From Aselliscus stoliczkanus (taxonomy: Eukaryota > Chordata > Mammalia > Chiroptera > Hipposideridae): 64,000 nucleotides of DNA. Below are positions 9,829 to 20,100 of this stretch, in pieces. Where the stretch lies: the NCBI GenBank assembly GCA_033961575.1, contig CM066732.1, positions 55,870,001-55,934,000 on the forward strand, read 5' to 3'. The position numbers were made by a program, and so were the translations under genes. Numbering within the stretch: the first letter of the stretch is position 1; each line of letters opens with the position of its first letter. Under the pieces are notes generated by a model that was not told where the DNA came from, ran no database searches, and saw nothing but the letters and a program-made list of their open reading frames with translations.

Positions 9829-11331
9829 TCAAGATGGCTGAGTAGGTAAATGCTATTCTCGCCTCCTCCCACAACCACATCAAAATTACAACTAACCTAC
9901 AGAATAACTGTCAATGAGAACAGCCTGAATTCTGGCTAAACCGAAGCCCTACAACCAAGGACATACAGAAGAAGCCACATCAAGGCTGGTAGGAAGGGCA
10001 GAGACACGAAACGGGCTGGTCCCATGCCCACGTGTGACCATTAAAAATCAGGAGAGATCTCAGCCATGGAGATCCCCCCCTCAGGATTGAGGTGTCCCAG
10101 CCCCACACCAGGCTCCCCGGCCCAGGGTTCCAGTGCTGGGGAGAGAAGTCCGCACAACGTCTTGCTCTGAAAACCAGCAGAGATTGTGGCTGAGAGAGAC
10201 AAGGGCTGCTGAGGTCCCAGGCGTTCCTCTTAAAGGGCCCGCACATGGACTTACTCACTGATGGACTCACTGCTCTGAGCTCCAGCGCTGGGGCAGCAGC
10301 TCGAAGGTGCCAGGGACATATGGGGAGGAGCTGGGTTCCCTGGCTCCAGGGTGAGGGCCGGAGGGGCAGCTTTCTCCTGGACAGAGGAGCTGGCAGAAGC
10401 CATTGTTCCTTTCTTGAGCCCTCCCCTCCCAGCGTGCTGACGCAGGCGGCCCTGTATCTAAGTTATATCAACCTGGCTGACACCACTCGCCCCGCCCTGG
10501 TGATTCCCTGAGACCCCGCCCCACCCAACTTGCCTGCCCACCCAAGTGGCTTCCAGTGGCTTTTTCATGCAAACAGCCTGTCTGGGCTCATGCTGAGGAC
10601 TTTCCTAACATCTCTCAAAGGGTCACAAACCTCAAACAAGCAGCACCTGGCCTCAACATGCCCCGTACCTCTTGCTAAGCAGCCCCAAGCCCAGCCCTGG
10701 TGGCAGCTGGCCTCAATTTGCTGCTCAGCCTCTCCCAGGTGCCTCCAAGCCCAGCACAAGTGGAACCATCTGCAGATCACTTTGGAGCTCATACCAAGTA
10801 GCCCCGGGCAGGACACAGGCAGCAGCTGACCTGGGCCTGCACCAGAGCCCCTCCCAAGAGGCCCAGAACCAACACACCCAGAGGCCAGCTTCACACCACC
10901 CACCCACCTGCACAGATGTCACGCCCAGAGGGCAGACAGGCCCAGGGACCTGCTGAAGTGATCCTGCTCTGTAGGGTCAGCCCCTGCACAGCAGCTCCTC
11001 CTCTGTAATCATGGCCAGTCCTCACAACCACTCAGCCTGAGGGCCAATCCCTCCCACTGATGAGCAAACAGCAACCAAGGCTCAACTACAACAGGAGGGC
11101 ACACAAGCCCACAGAAAGGACACACCTGTAGCACCCAGCTCAGGTGACCAGGGAGACTGTGCCACTGGGCCCCACAGCACACCTACTACATGAGGCCACT
11201 CTACTAAGACTGGGAGACATAGAAGCCCTACCTAATACATAGAAATAAACACAGGGAGGCAGCCAAATGAGGAGACAAAGAAATGCATCCCAAATAAAAG
11301 AACAGCACAAAGCTCCAGGAAAAGAACTAAA
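9829..11331 (+). promoter_or_regulatory. L1 5' UTR / internal promoter region (inactive copy)
   Basis: This is GC-rich sequence from the L1 start up to the ORF1 ATG at 11332. It contains long non-repetitive blocks such as ccaagcccagccctggtggc (about 10684). In active L1s this region carries the RNA polymerase II promoter. Open frames inside it (for example 10530-10829) are incidental. Activity of this copy is not implied. Confidence 0.7.
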
Positions 11332-11583
11332 ATGGAGACAAGCAACCTACCAGACACAGAGTTCCAAACCCTGGTTACAAGGATGCTCAGTGATCTCAGG
11401 GAGAACTTCAACAGAGAGATAGGAAACATAAAAAGGAACCAGTCAAAAATAAAGAATACAATAACTGAAATGAAGAATACATTAGAGGGAATCAACAGTA
11501 GATTAGATGATGCAAAGGATCAAATTGGAGATTTAGAAGATAAAGTAACAGGAAACACCCAATCAGAACAGAAAAAAGAATAA
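11332..11583 (+). pseudogene. L1 ORF1 remnant (coiled-coil part)
   Basis: An 83-codon frame matches the N-terminal and coiled-coil portion of L1 ORF1p, the RNA-binding trimeric protein of the L1 particle. Recognisable pieces are 'ITEMKNTLEGINSRLDDA' (about residues 44-61) and 'QIGDLEDKVTGNTQSEQKKE' at the end, with Leu/Ile spacing of a coiled coil. Intact ORF1p is about 300-370 residues, with an RRM and a C-terminal domain after the coiled coil. Here a stop at 11581 ends the frame, and homologous sequence continues downstream in broken form (about 11590-12545), interrupted by two SINEs. The ATG at 11332 is in the expected ORF1 position. It is non-functional. Confidence 0.85.
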
Positions 11584-11712
11584 AGAATCTGAAAAGTGGG
11601 GAGAGTTTGAAGATCCTCTGGCACAGCCTCAAGTGCACCAACATTCACATACAGAGGTGCCAGGAGAAGAGCGAGCAAGGGATAGAGAACCTATTTAAAG
11701 AAATAATGACTG

Positions 11713-11791
11713 CTTGGGAAGCCAGCGGTCCCGGTTCAGTCCCACATGTAAGGGCCAGTGACACTGCCCTCAAAAAAAAAAAATAGAATAC
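11713..11791 (+). mobile_element. 5'-truncated short SINE
   Basis: The copy begins inside the head at cttgggaagccagcgg, runs through ggttcagtcccacatg and ggccagtgacactgccctc, and ends in an A-run. It is flanked by a perfect 17-bp duplication, taaagaaataatgactg, at 11696-11712 and 11792-11808. The A box is lost, so it could not be transcribed from its own promoter. Confidence 0.93.
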
Positions 11792-11963
11792 TAAAGAAAT
11801 AATGACTGAAAACTTCCTAACCTGGTGAAGGGAATAAACATATAAACCAAGGAAGTGCAAGAGTCCCAAACAAGATGAACCCAAATAGGCCCACATCAAG
11901 ATACATCATAATTAAGATGCTAAAGGTTAAAGACAAAGAGAGAATCTTAAAAGCAGTTAGTTA

Positions 11964-12291
11964 AGCTCCACCTGGAGCTGGGCTGTGCGAGCCCCGGCGA
12001 CGGTGTGGGCTGCAGCCCTTGCTGCAGTGGGCTGCCGTGGGCTACAGTGAGTGGCCGGCAGCCAGCGTGAGATGCCAAGAGCCGCTGTGAGCGACATCCA
12101 GAGGCCGGCGACCCATCTGCCTCATCCGGGAAGAGCACAATGATGATACCAACATGGGCCAGTGAAGCGACATCCTCCGCAACTAGACTGAAGAACAAAA
12201 AGACCGCAACTTGTCTGTTACCCTTCCCTGATTCCCCAATGCTGTTCCCCTCCCCCAACTCCCCAATAAAATCTTTAAAAAAAAAAAAAAG
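11964..12291 (+). mobile_element. 5'-truncated long SINE
   Basis: This is the same family as 291-757 but lacks the tRNA-like head; it starts near the ctccacctggagctg segment. It shares the middle gagtggccggcagccagcgt-like repeats, the segment around ccaacatgggccagtgaagc (about 12150) and the terminal ccccaataaaatcttt plus A-run. It is flanked by a 12-bp perfect duplication, agcagttagtta, at 11952-11963 and 12292-12303. The internal repeat number differs from the first copy. Confidence 0.92.
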
Positions 12292-12568
12292 AGCAGTTAG
12301 TTACCTATAAGGGAACTCCCATAAGACTGTAAGCTGATTTCTCAGCAGGAACTTTTCAGGCCAGAGGGATTGGCACGAAATAGTCAATGTGATGAAAAGC
12401 AAGGACCTACTACCAAGATTACTCACCAAGATTATCATTTAGAATCAAAGGACAGATATAGAGCTTTCCAGACAAGAAAAAGCTAAAGGAGTTCATCGCC
12501 ACCAAACCAGTATTACAAGGAATGTTAGAGGGACTTCTTTAAGACTTAAAAGAAAAAGAGATAAAAAT

Positions 12569-12850
12569 ATGAATAAAATGACAATAACTACATATTTATC
12601 AACAATTACTTTCAATGTAAATGGATTAAATGTTCCACTCAAAAGACATAGGAGGGCTGAATGGATAAGAAAACAAGACCTTTATATATGCTGCCTACAA
12701 GGAAATCACTTCCGATTGAGACACACACAGAGCCAGAAAGTACAGGGCTGGAAAAAGATATTTCATGAAAATGTAAACAAGAAAAGCTGGGGTAGCAATA
12801 GTTATATCACACAAAAGGGACTTCAAAACAAAGGCTATAATAAAAGACAA
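12569..12850 (+). pseudogene. L1 ORF2 endonuclease-domain remnant
   Basis: This is the start of L1 ORF2, which normally encodes endonuclease, reverse transcriptase and a Cys-rich C-terminus (about 1,275 residues). Visible pieces are 'TITFNVNGLNVPLKRHR' (carrying the catalytic Asn of the NGLN motif) near residue 10, and 'CCLQGNHF' near residue 41 where active elements have 'QETH'. The catalytic Glu is therefore Gly, and the site would be dead even if the frame were intact. 'GWKKIFHENVNKK' follows. Homology stops at about 12850, where a large deletion joins it to the far C-terminal part of ORF2. The frame (12569-12988) crosses that junction. Confidence 0.85.
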
Positions 12851-13556
12851 AGACCCAGTAATTCCACTTCTGGATATTTTTATCCAAAGAAACCCAAAAT
12901 GCTACTTCCAGGGGACATGTGCCTCCATGTGTTCACTGCAGCGTTGTTTACAGTGGCCCGGATGTGGAGGCAGCCTGCGTGTCTGTAAATGGATGACTGG
13001 ATGAAGAGGAGGTGCTGCATATATACAGGGGAATATTGCTCGGCCAGGGAAGGGAATGGGTTCTTGCCGTGTGTGGTGACATGGATGGACCTGGAGGGTA
13101 TTGTGCTGAGTGGGGTGTCAGACAGAGAAAGGCAGATGCAGTGAGACATCACTTACATGTGGAATCTAAGGAACAAAACAAAACAAAAACACTCATAGAT
13201 ACAGAGAGCATTCTGATGGTTGCCAGATGGGAGGGGGCTTGGGAACAGGGTGTAAAAGGGGAAGGGATTAGGAAGTACAATTTGATTGCTACACAGTAGT
13301 CACGGGGATAGAAATTACAGCATAGGGAATACAGCCAATGATTTTGTAATAATTATGTATGGTGCCTGGTAGATACTAGACTTACTGTAGTGAACACTTC
13401 GTAAGTTATATAAATGTCTAACCTCTATGCTGTACACCTGAAACTAATATATTATTGTATGTGAACTGCAATTGAAAAAATTTAAAATTATTTTAAAAAT
13501 AAAAAAATTACATGGACAAAGAGAAAAAAATAATTTAAAAATAAGTAAATAAAAAC
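12851..13556 (+). mobile_element. L1 ORF2 C-terminus and 3' UTR
   Basis: Directly after the deletion point the DNA follows the end of ORF2 (aattccacttctggatattt near 12858, ttcactgcagcgttgttta near 12941, gacatggatggacctggagg near 13078) and then the 3' UTR. The latter includes tgctgtacacctgaaacta near 13429, and the copy ends in an A/T-rich tail at about 13556. Confidence 0.85.
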
Positions 13557-14600
13557 TGTCTCGATCCCTGAGGTGAGAGGAGTGGTGAGTGCAGACTGAC
13601 GAGTGTGTGAAGTCACCGAGTCTGTGAGCTGGCCGGCACTTACAGGGCCTGACCGGTCCAAGCCCAGCATGCAGAGATGAGTGCGCAGCTCCCGAGACGG
13701 GGAGGGGTCCCCCAGCGAAGAAACTGTGAAGCCGGTCCTTCCTGGCCCAGAGGTCACCCTGCTCCTGGGAGGAGCGGCTTGCCCCGTATGGCCGTCCCGC
13801 TTAGAGCACAGACACGTCGGGAGCACAGAGGCGGCTCCAGGAGGCAGGGGTGCTGCGTGTCCTGGCGTGTTGCGGACGCAGGTGCCAGGGCGTCAGGGTG
13901 CAGAGAAGCTTGGGGACGGCCCCGTAAACCCCCGGTTCTGTGCCATCACACTGAGGCTCCGCAGAGCCCTACAGAATGCAGCGTGGTGAGTCTGCTGCCC
14001 AGCCTTTCTAGAATGTCCGCGAACGGGCGTCTGGGTTGGGGAGGCACACAGTACTGGCTGGAGAATTCCGCAGAGAAAACGTGGACTCTCACATGTTTGC
14101 CTGGGGTGTCCGTGGCGTGGAGTGGCAGGAACAGGAGTGGGAAAAGCCATGTGGAGCCAGCAGCGTGAGGCAGGGAGCCGGGGGTGGGGCGGGGGCCAAG
14201 CCCCCTGTGCAGCCGAAGGCGCTCTGCAGGCTCGGGGCAGCAGGCTGGATCCTGTCCCCGTGTGTGCAGGCAAGGGCGGCTGACTGACGCCAGAAGACAG
14301 GGCCCAGGTACCGTCTGAAAGGTATGCAAAGAGCAGCCACCCACCTGTCCAGTGTGAGGTCCCTCCTGACGGCCAGGCCCTAGGACAGGGAAAGGCAGAG
14401 GACAGGCACAAAAGGCCATTTGGAAGGGACTGGCGCTCTGGCCAGCCTGCGCTGTCCCCTCGGGGACCCTCAGGGCAAGCTCTGGGGCGTCCCTGTACTG
14501 CAGAGGCCAAGTGCCCTGGCATGACCGCAGTGGTCGCCGGGCCACGCGGGGCGGCTTGCACAGGCCCAAGCAGACGGAACGGCCCTCTCCAGACACTGAC
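13557..14600. other. GC-rich unique sequence with chance frames
   Basis: Frames up to 271 codons occur on the minus strand (13893-14708 and 13946-14761) and overlap plus-strand frames. They arise from low stop density in CpG-containing GC-rich DNA. I see no domain, no signal peptide followed by an ordered protein, and no splice junction consistent with an exon. Confidence 0.4.
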
Positions 14601-14687
14601 CTCGCCCTCCCAAGCCCATCCCCTGGGAACTCGCACTCCCAAGCCCATCCCCTGGGAACTCGCACACCCAAGCCCATCCCCTGGGAA
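14601..14687. repeat. 29-bp minisatellite, three copies
   Basis: Three units, at 14601-14629, 14630-14658 and 14659-14687, share the core cccaagcccatcccctggga with only one or two differences. The frames crossing it repeat the residues 'AHPLGT' and 'PIPWE'. Confidence 0.9.
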
Positions 14688-15835
14688 GACAGACACGCCT
14701 GGTAACACTTCCCTTCAGCCTTGTTTTCCACCCCAGCAGTGTGGCTGTGTCGCGAGGACAAGCCGATGACGGCTGGAGGGAGCCTCTGAGCCAGCCAGGC
14801 CGTGACAGGCCCCTAGCCACATCCCAGCCCACACCCCCTCCGCTCACTCCCGTGGGTTGTGGGGCTTTCCTTAGCCTTTCCCACAAGCTCAGCGGGACAC
14901 TCCCTGGACAAATGTAACCGCATCTGAGACCCGATGGGTTTCTGTTACCAGAGCTAACACACATGGATGCAAATGCCCTCAACACCAGGGTTTTCAGCCA
15001 TGAGGGGAGGGGACATCGCACACCTTGCTGATGTCTGTCATCACACCTACTTCCCAGAACCCTTTCCTTTTCCTCGGAAATCTCAACTGGACCAGGGGGG
15101 CGTGAGCCCATCAGGGAAGCTGCCCTGCTGCCCGTGGGGTCAGGCGCTAGGGGCCTGCTGGTCCTGCTGTGACTGAGCACCTGTGTGGCCTTCTCCAGCT
15201 CTCCGCGGGCCGCGTGACACACTGGGCCCAGCGAGGTTCAGGCGCCTTGCGTCCCCTGGCCACGGGCGGCCTGCTGCACCTTCCGAGCCATACTGCCATC
15301 GGCAATTGGAGGGTTCTCAAGGCTCCCAGGTAGGTCTGGACCGACCCCAGTTACTAGTTGCAGACTCGTCTGTGATGATGGCCCCACGGCCTGCACACTC
15401 GGGTACACAAGCTGCCCCTCAAGTGGCAACTGGATGAGGGAGCCTGATGAAGGTAGAGAGAGAGGCCGCAGGGCCAACGAGACGGTGGGAGACGCGCGAC
15501 GGGCCTGGGCTGAGCCCGAGGCGGCACGAGTGAGAGGCAGGACAGAGCGAGAGAGATGGAGGGGAGCCTGCGTCCGGCCAGAGCTCCGCGCTGGCCCTGC
15601 GGCGCAGAGGGTCCCAGGTCCGGGGACCGTCACCAGGCGCAGGAAGGACAGAGGCACCCCACCTGTGACCAGCAGCAACGTTTCCCAGTGATTCCACAGG
15701 AGTCAGAAACTCAACAAAGCGCGTCCCGGCGCTGTAAAGGGAGCGTGCTGCTCGCGTCTGTGACCACTGTATGCAAAGCTTGGCATTAGTCACAGCCAGG
15801 CCGACTGTGACAGGCCTGGAGTGAGGGAGATTAAT
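14688..15835. other. GC-rich unique sequence
   Basis: No gene or known repeat is recognised. Overlapping frames on both strands are attributable to composition. Confidence 0.35.
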
Positions 15836-15945
15836 GCGAGGCTGGGGCACTTTATTATTGTCATTCTGTTCTTTCAGACTCTGCTCTGACTTTCAATTTT
15901 GCTCCAGAATTAATTGTCTGCTCCCTGCAGTATGACGGATGGAGA
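15836..15945. promoter_or_regulatory. Candidate conserved non-coding island
   Basis: This is a short AT-rich island in GC-rich DNA, with gcactttattattgtcattc (near 15846) and ccagaattaattgtctgc (near 15904; a TAATT homeodomain core). It is not repeat-derived as far as I can tell. Inference only. Confidence 0.35.
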
Positions 15946-16551
15946 AGGGTGTGCAGGGCCCCGGCACCTGGCTCTGGCCTTGGAAGCCTGCGGCCGGCGC
16001 AGGACGCATTGTGTGCGGCCAGAGCAGGGCACACACGGGCACGCTCCGTCGGCCCACGCCACACCTGCCTTCAATGACAGGACACCGAAGACCACACTTC
16101 CCTAAGTCACCTTTGCTGCACAGGCCCCAGCGACATGCCACGTCCCTGGAAAGGGCTGTCCCTGGGGCCTGGCTGGTGGAGTCCCTCCCGGCTCCTCAGC
16201 CCACACTCAGCCGCCCTTCCCCAGGGTCCGGGCAGGGAGTTGGGAGCAAGCCCCCGCCCCCCGATGCCAGCCCTTCCAGACGGTAGCGTCTCTACGCTAA
16301 GGTCACACCCGGCACTTCTGACAATAGGAAGGACAAGGCCGGTGCCATTTTCTCCTTGGACATGAACACGCACCTGCCCATCATTATCCACCTCTGCCTC
16401 ATCTCCACGTCAAAAACTCGCTATGTGTATGTATCACTTTTGTAAATTAAACTAGAATGGCTCCCTTAATATCAAACCCTGAAAGAAACCTCCAACAGAA
16501 TAGTAAAGCTTTCTGCTTCAGGAGGTGAGAGTCCAAGAAATGGTTGTTGAA
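15946..16551. other. Unique sequence, no gene recognised
   Basis: GC-rich to about 16.39 kb, then AT-rich to the microsatellite. The frames on both strands overlap and lack recognisable features. Confidence 0.35.
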
Positions 16552-16769
16552 CAGACGGATGGATGGATGGATGGATGGATGGATGGATGGATGGATGGAT
16601 GATGGATGATGGATGGATGATGGATGGATGGATGGATGGATGATGGATGATGGATGGATGGATGGATGGATGGATGGATGGATGGATGGATGATGGATGA
16701 TGGATGGATGATGGATGGATGATGGATGGATGAATGGATGGATGGATGGACGGACAGACGGACGGATAA
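16552..16769 (+). repeat. (GGAT)n / GGATGAT compound microsatellite
   Basis: About 215 bp of ggat units are interspersed with gatgat triplet slips and end in ggacggacagacggacgg. The opposite strand reads as repeated 'HPSIHPSI', so the minus-strand frames at 16447-16821 and 16472-16804 are repeat artefacts. Confidence 0.95.
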
Positions 16770-17300
16770 GTCGGGTTCCTAAAAAGAATGAAACAGCATG
16801 GCATATTTTGTTTTTATACATAGGTAAAACTCCTTCCTAGTCACTTTCAAGCCAAGTTCAGATGTCATCCACTGCTCTAGGCCTCAGCCAGCCTCATTCA
16901 TGCCCTGGACGTGTTCATGAAAACGTCTATGTAACTCTTCTCTTTTCCATTTTTCTTTGTGAATGGAACCCCACTAGATGCTTAAGAACTTTGTGGGATG
17001 CATTCACAACATCATGCTCTGCTCTGGGTGTGTGGGGTTCAGATTTAATTTGCAACAGGAGGTGTAGACATTATAATTGCAGTGCATGCGTTACACAGGT
17101 GGCCCCGGGTCTCCAGGATGAAGTTCCGTGAAGGGACCTGTTGTCTCCAAGGCACCCCTCCCTCTACGCCGGGCGAGCCTGAAGCTGAGATGAGGAAAGC
17201 CACCAGGGGTGGGCGGAGCAGGCGTTGTTCAGCTGGGAGCGCTTCTGAAGGCTGGTTCTCGGCACAACCTGCAGGAGTCCCCTCTAACTGCGCTGCCTGA
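16770..17300. other. Unique sequence
   Basis: No gene or known repeat is recognised between the microsatellite and the AT-rich island that follows. Confidence 0.35.
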
Positions 17301-17525
17301 CAGCACCCGCCATAAATTGTTGCCACTGTAACTCATTGGTACTTTCACACGGTTACTGTATTATGTTAAAGGGTACAGAAACGTATAATATGCTCGACTG
17401 TCTCTACGGTTGATACCAGAGGGAAAATTACCACCACTCAGCAAAGAAGATCCAACCTCATTACATTAATGATTTATCACAATGGGAAAATGGGAGAAGT
17501 AACTAGTTGCTTTTATGGAAAGAGG
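17301..17525. promoter_or_regulatory. Candidate conserved non-coding element
   Basis: This is AT-rich non-repeat sequence with dense TF-like cores: cataaattgttgccactgt near 17311, cattacattaatgatttatc near 17460, and taactagttgc near 17499. It is bounded by GC-rich sequence. Its character suggests purifying selection, but that is not testable here. Confidence 0.4.
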
Positions 17526-17659
17526 CAGCTTTTCCCACCGGCCACTCCTGCAGGCTCTCGTAGGAGAAGAATTTGGAAGGCGCTCGGAGGGCCTCTCTGT
17601 CCCAGCCCCCCAAAGCTCCCTCTGCAAGCTTGAGGAAAAGGCATGTGGGCAAACCTAGG

Positions 17660-17800
17660 AACACCCTTCAAACATGACATTAAGTATTCAAATGTTACTT
17701 AAGCAAAGTGTGAGCAATTAAATTAATCAATCTTCCCAGCCATGTACAGAACAGATGTTCAATAAATCCTCTTTGGTTACGCTGTGGGGGGAGAGTCCAC
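17660..17800. promoter_or_regulatory. Candidate conserved non-coding island
   Basis: The sequence around gcaattaaattaatcaatct (near 17714) has paired homeodomain-like TAAT/ATTA cores in an AT-rich island. Inference only. Confidence 0.35.
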
Positions 17801-18310
17801 TTTTAACTGTCCTTCAAAGATGACACTGCTCAGGCGTCCTCTGCCGGCCTCCGGGGCCACCGTGGGCGCTCTGCTGTGCGTCCCCTTATTATAAATAACA
17901 ACAGGCCACCTGGTTACCCTGCGCCACCTACGAGCCTCAGGTTAATGATGCTTCCGACGCAGGCTCTGCTCTCCCCTGATCCTGGGTAATGGGGCTGATG
18001 CGGCTGGCGACAGAGTGACGGCTGACAGTGACGGATGACTCCTGGGCAGCGTGTGCTGCTGACAAGCGGTGCGTATGGGCCAGGGCTGCAGAAAGGTCAG
18101 GATCAAAGTGTTTGCTTGACTTTCAAAGTTTCTCCAGGAAAACAAGCAAACCAGCCAGAACCACCCAGACTTCCAACAAGGGGGCAACGTCCAGCTGTGC
18201 CCAGGAGGGCGGTTTGTTCTCAGCCCTGGCAAGGGAGCGGTGCCAGTCAGGAGGCGTGACTGACAGGAGGGCACAGAGCCAGATGCTGCAGCGGGTGGCT
18301 GGTTTTCTTG
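17801..18310. other. GC-rich unique sequence upstream of the minisatellite
   Basis: No exon is recognised. Long frames on both strands that start here (plus 18028; minus ending 17942) owe their length to the tandem array that follows. Confidence 0.4.
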
Positions 18311-19024
18311 CACGGACGGTCCCCAGGACGGTCCCCAGCACGGTCCCCAGCACAGACGGTCCCCAGGACGGTCCCCAGGACGGTCCCCAGGACGGTCCCC
18401 AGCACGGACGGTCCCCAGGACGGTCCCCAGCACGGTCCCCAGCACGGACGGTCCCCAGGACGGTCCCCAGGACGGTCCCCAGCACGGACGGTCCCCAGGA
18501 CGGTCCCCAGCACGGTCCCCAGGACGGTCCCCAGGACGGTCCCCAGCACGGACGGTCCCCAGGACGGACGGTCCCCAGGACGGTCCCCAGGACGGTCCCC
18601 AGCACGGTCGGGAGCACGGACGGTCCCCAGGACGGTCCCCAGCACGGACGGTCCCCAGCACGGACGGTCCCCAGGACAGACGGTCCCCAGGACGGTCCCC
18701 AGCACGGTCCCCAGCACGGACGGTCCCCAGGACGGATGGTCCCCAGGACGGTCCCCAGGACGGTCCCCAGCACGGACGGTCCCCAGGACGGTCCCCAGCA
18801 CGGTCCCCAGGACGGTCCCCAGCACGGTCCCCAGCACGGTCCCCAGCACGGAGGTCCCCAGCACGGACGGTCCCCAGGACGGTCCCCAGCACGGTCCCCA
18901 GCACGGACGGTCCCCAGCACGGACGGTCCCCAGGACGGTCCCCAGCACGGACGGTCCCCAGGACGGTCCCCAGCACGGTCCCCAGCACGGACGGTCCCCA
19001 GCACGGACGGTCCCCAGCACGGAC
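18311..19024. repeat. GC-rich minisatellite of 12- and 16-bp units
   Basis: About 50 units of two main lengths fill 714 bp. Twelve-base units are gacggtccccag or cacggtccccag; sixteen-base units are cacggacggtccccag and close variants. One 15-bp unit lies near 18847, and one unit near 18603-18614 reads gtcgggag in place of gtccccag. No unit contains a stop in any of six frames, so frames of 260-377 codons span it on both strands, with repetitive products rich in 'GPSVLGTVLGTV' or 'PRTVPSTDGPQDG'. These are not genes. The minus strand has GGGG every 12-16 nt, and CpG is dense. Confidence 0.97.
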
Positions 19025-19430
19025 CTCACCCCTAAGCCCCAGATGACCGCAGAATATCCACGGCTCCCCGGTCACATCACCCAGGCCCTCAGGGGGCCCT
19101 CCCTGCCTCCAGGCTGCTGCAGAGGAAGCAGCACTCTAATTAACAAACAATTAAAGCTCCAAATGTGCCCACTTGCAAATAATAGCAAGGCCTGTCCAGT
19201 CCCCTGGGGCTCCCCTAACTAAGTCGGGTGCCGTCAGGGGAAGGATGAGGGACGTGAAGCAGGCACACAAGTGCCCCCCAGTGCCACCCGCAGACCAGGA
19301 CACGCAGCCTGCAGCCTCCGCCCACCACCCCGCCATGCACAGGCCCCTGACATCCAGAGGTGGCAGTGACAACTCCTGGCCCACAGATATACAGCTTCAA
19401 CCTTTGGAAGGCCGCCTCCCCATGTGTGTG
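19025..19430. other. Unique sequence with a small AT-rich island
   Basis: No gene is recognised. Around 19130-19180 (actctaattaacaaacaatt) the composition changes to a homeodomain-motif-like patch before GC-rich sequence resumes. Confidence 0.35.
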
Positions 19431-19720
19431 GACTTTATCCACATTTTAATGAGGCCTTAAAACCTCCAAGATTAAGCTGGTATTTTATGTAGAACTGCCT
19501 GCTTTTTATGATACCCTGACATGTTGTACAACATTTGGTGACTATATCGATCCTTATAAACTCAGCATCTCTATATATTCATGAGAAGTGCCTTTTGTCC
19601 CCATTCGGGCTGCAGACGATCCAGGTACACATTTCCCCGGGTGGAGACAATCGAGCTGCAATTGCCACAGATTTGAGTGCACACGATGTCTCTGTGTTTT
19701 CAAATTAAGCCCCTTTACCA
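19430..19720. promoter_or_regulatory. Candidate conserved non-coding element
   Basis: AT-rich, non-repeat sequence with ccacattttaatgaggcctt near 19439, tatattcatgagaagtgcc near 19573 and gagctgcaattgccacagat near 19651. It resembles enhancer-type sequence. Inference. Confidence 0.38.
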
Positions 19721-20100
19721 TCTGCTTGAGAGCGCCTCAGCGCGGGAATGACGGTGCCCTCACAGGTGCCTGATGGCGCCAGCGCCCCATCTCCTCAGGT
19801 GAGCCTGTTATAGGTCCCAGGGGCTTGGCGAGTGCTTCCTCCCGCCTGGGACATCACCCGTCTTCATGCCCTCATGTTTGCACGGAGACCAACCTTCCCA
19901 TGTTTCTTTGTGCCATTTCATGCTTTTAATCTGAAGCAAATGATTGCAGGGGGGGAGAAAAAAGGCATTATCACCTTGGCGTAGCATCAGGAGTATTAAA
20001 AAAAAAAGATGAAGAAGAAGAAGAAAGGGACTGTGGGCAAATTCGTCTTCGGCTGCTACAATCAATCTCCCACCTAAGGAAATACACAATAACTAGGCGG
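19721..20100. other. Unique sequence with a GAA-rich tract
   Basis: No gene is recognised. A short A-run followed by gatgaagaagaagaagaaag lies at about 19997-20027. Confidence 0.4.

Larger units (their letters stand above)
11584..12545 (+). pseudogene. Continuation of L1 ORF1, broken by stops and SINEs
   Basis: After the stop at 11581 the DNA still follows ORF1. Segments such as caccaacattcacatacaga (about 11636), gagcaagggatagagaacct (about 11673), gaactcccataagactgt (about 12312) and gctaaaggagttcatc (about 12482) occur in ORF1 order. The tail at about 12480-12545 corresponds to the C-terminal end. Two later insertions (11713-11791 and 11964-12291), each with its duplicated target, split it. 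Removing them restores collinearity but not an open frame. Confidence 0.75.
9829..13556 (+). mobile_element. L1 with 5' UTR and 3' end, ORF2 mostly deleted, two SINEs inside
   Basis: The element starts with cctccggtcaagatggctga, a typical L1 5' end, and has a GC-rich 5' UTR to about 11.33 kb. An ORF1 remnant, the start of ORF2 (12569) and then a jump near 12850 directly to the last ORF2 segment follow. It ends with a 3' UTR containing ctgtacacctgaaactaat and an A-rich tail. The total of ~3.7 kb, including ~400 bp of later SINEs, compares with ~6 kb for an intact L1, so roughly 2.5 kb or more of ORF2 is gone. Two SINEs with exact duplications lie inside at 11713-11791 and 11964-12291. Flanking duplication is unclear (perhaps taaaact). 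It resembles a bat/laurasiatherian L1MA-type element. Confidence 0.85.

Noticed and set aside
9829..13556. An intact, potentially active L1
   Set aside because: ORF1 is stopped at 83 codons, ORF2 has lost most of its length and a catalytic residue, and two SINEs interrupt it.
13893..14761. Two 271-codon minus-strand frames
   Set aside because: They overlap each other in different frames and cross a 29-bp tandem repeat; no domain or exon boundary is recognisable.
16447..16821. '[11 protein letters not shown]' proteins on the minus strand
   Set aside because: Translation of the GGAT microsatellite.
17942..19222. Long open frames of 260-377 codons on both strands
   Set aside because: They are caused by a stop-free GC-rich minisatellite; at least five frames are open over the same DNA and the products are simple repeats.
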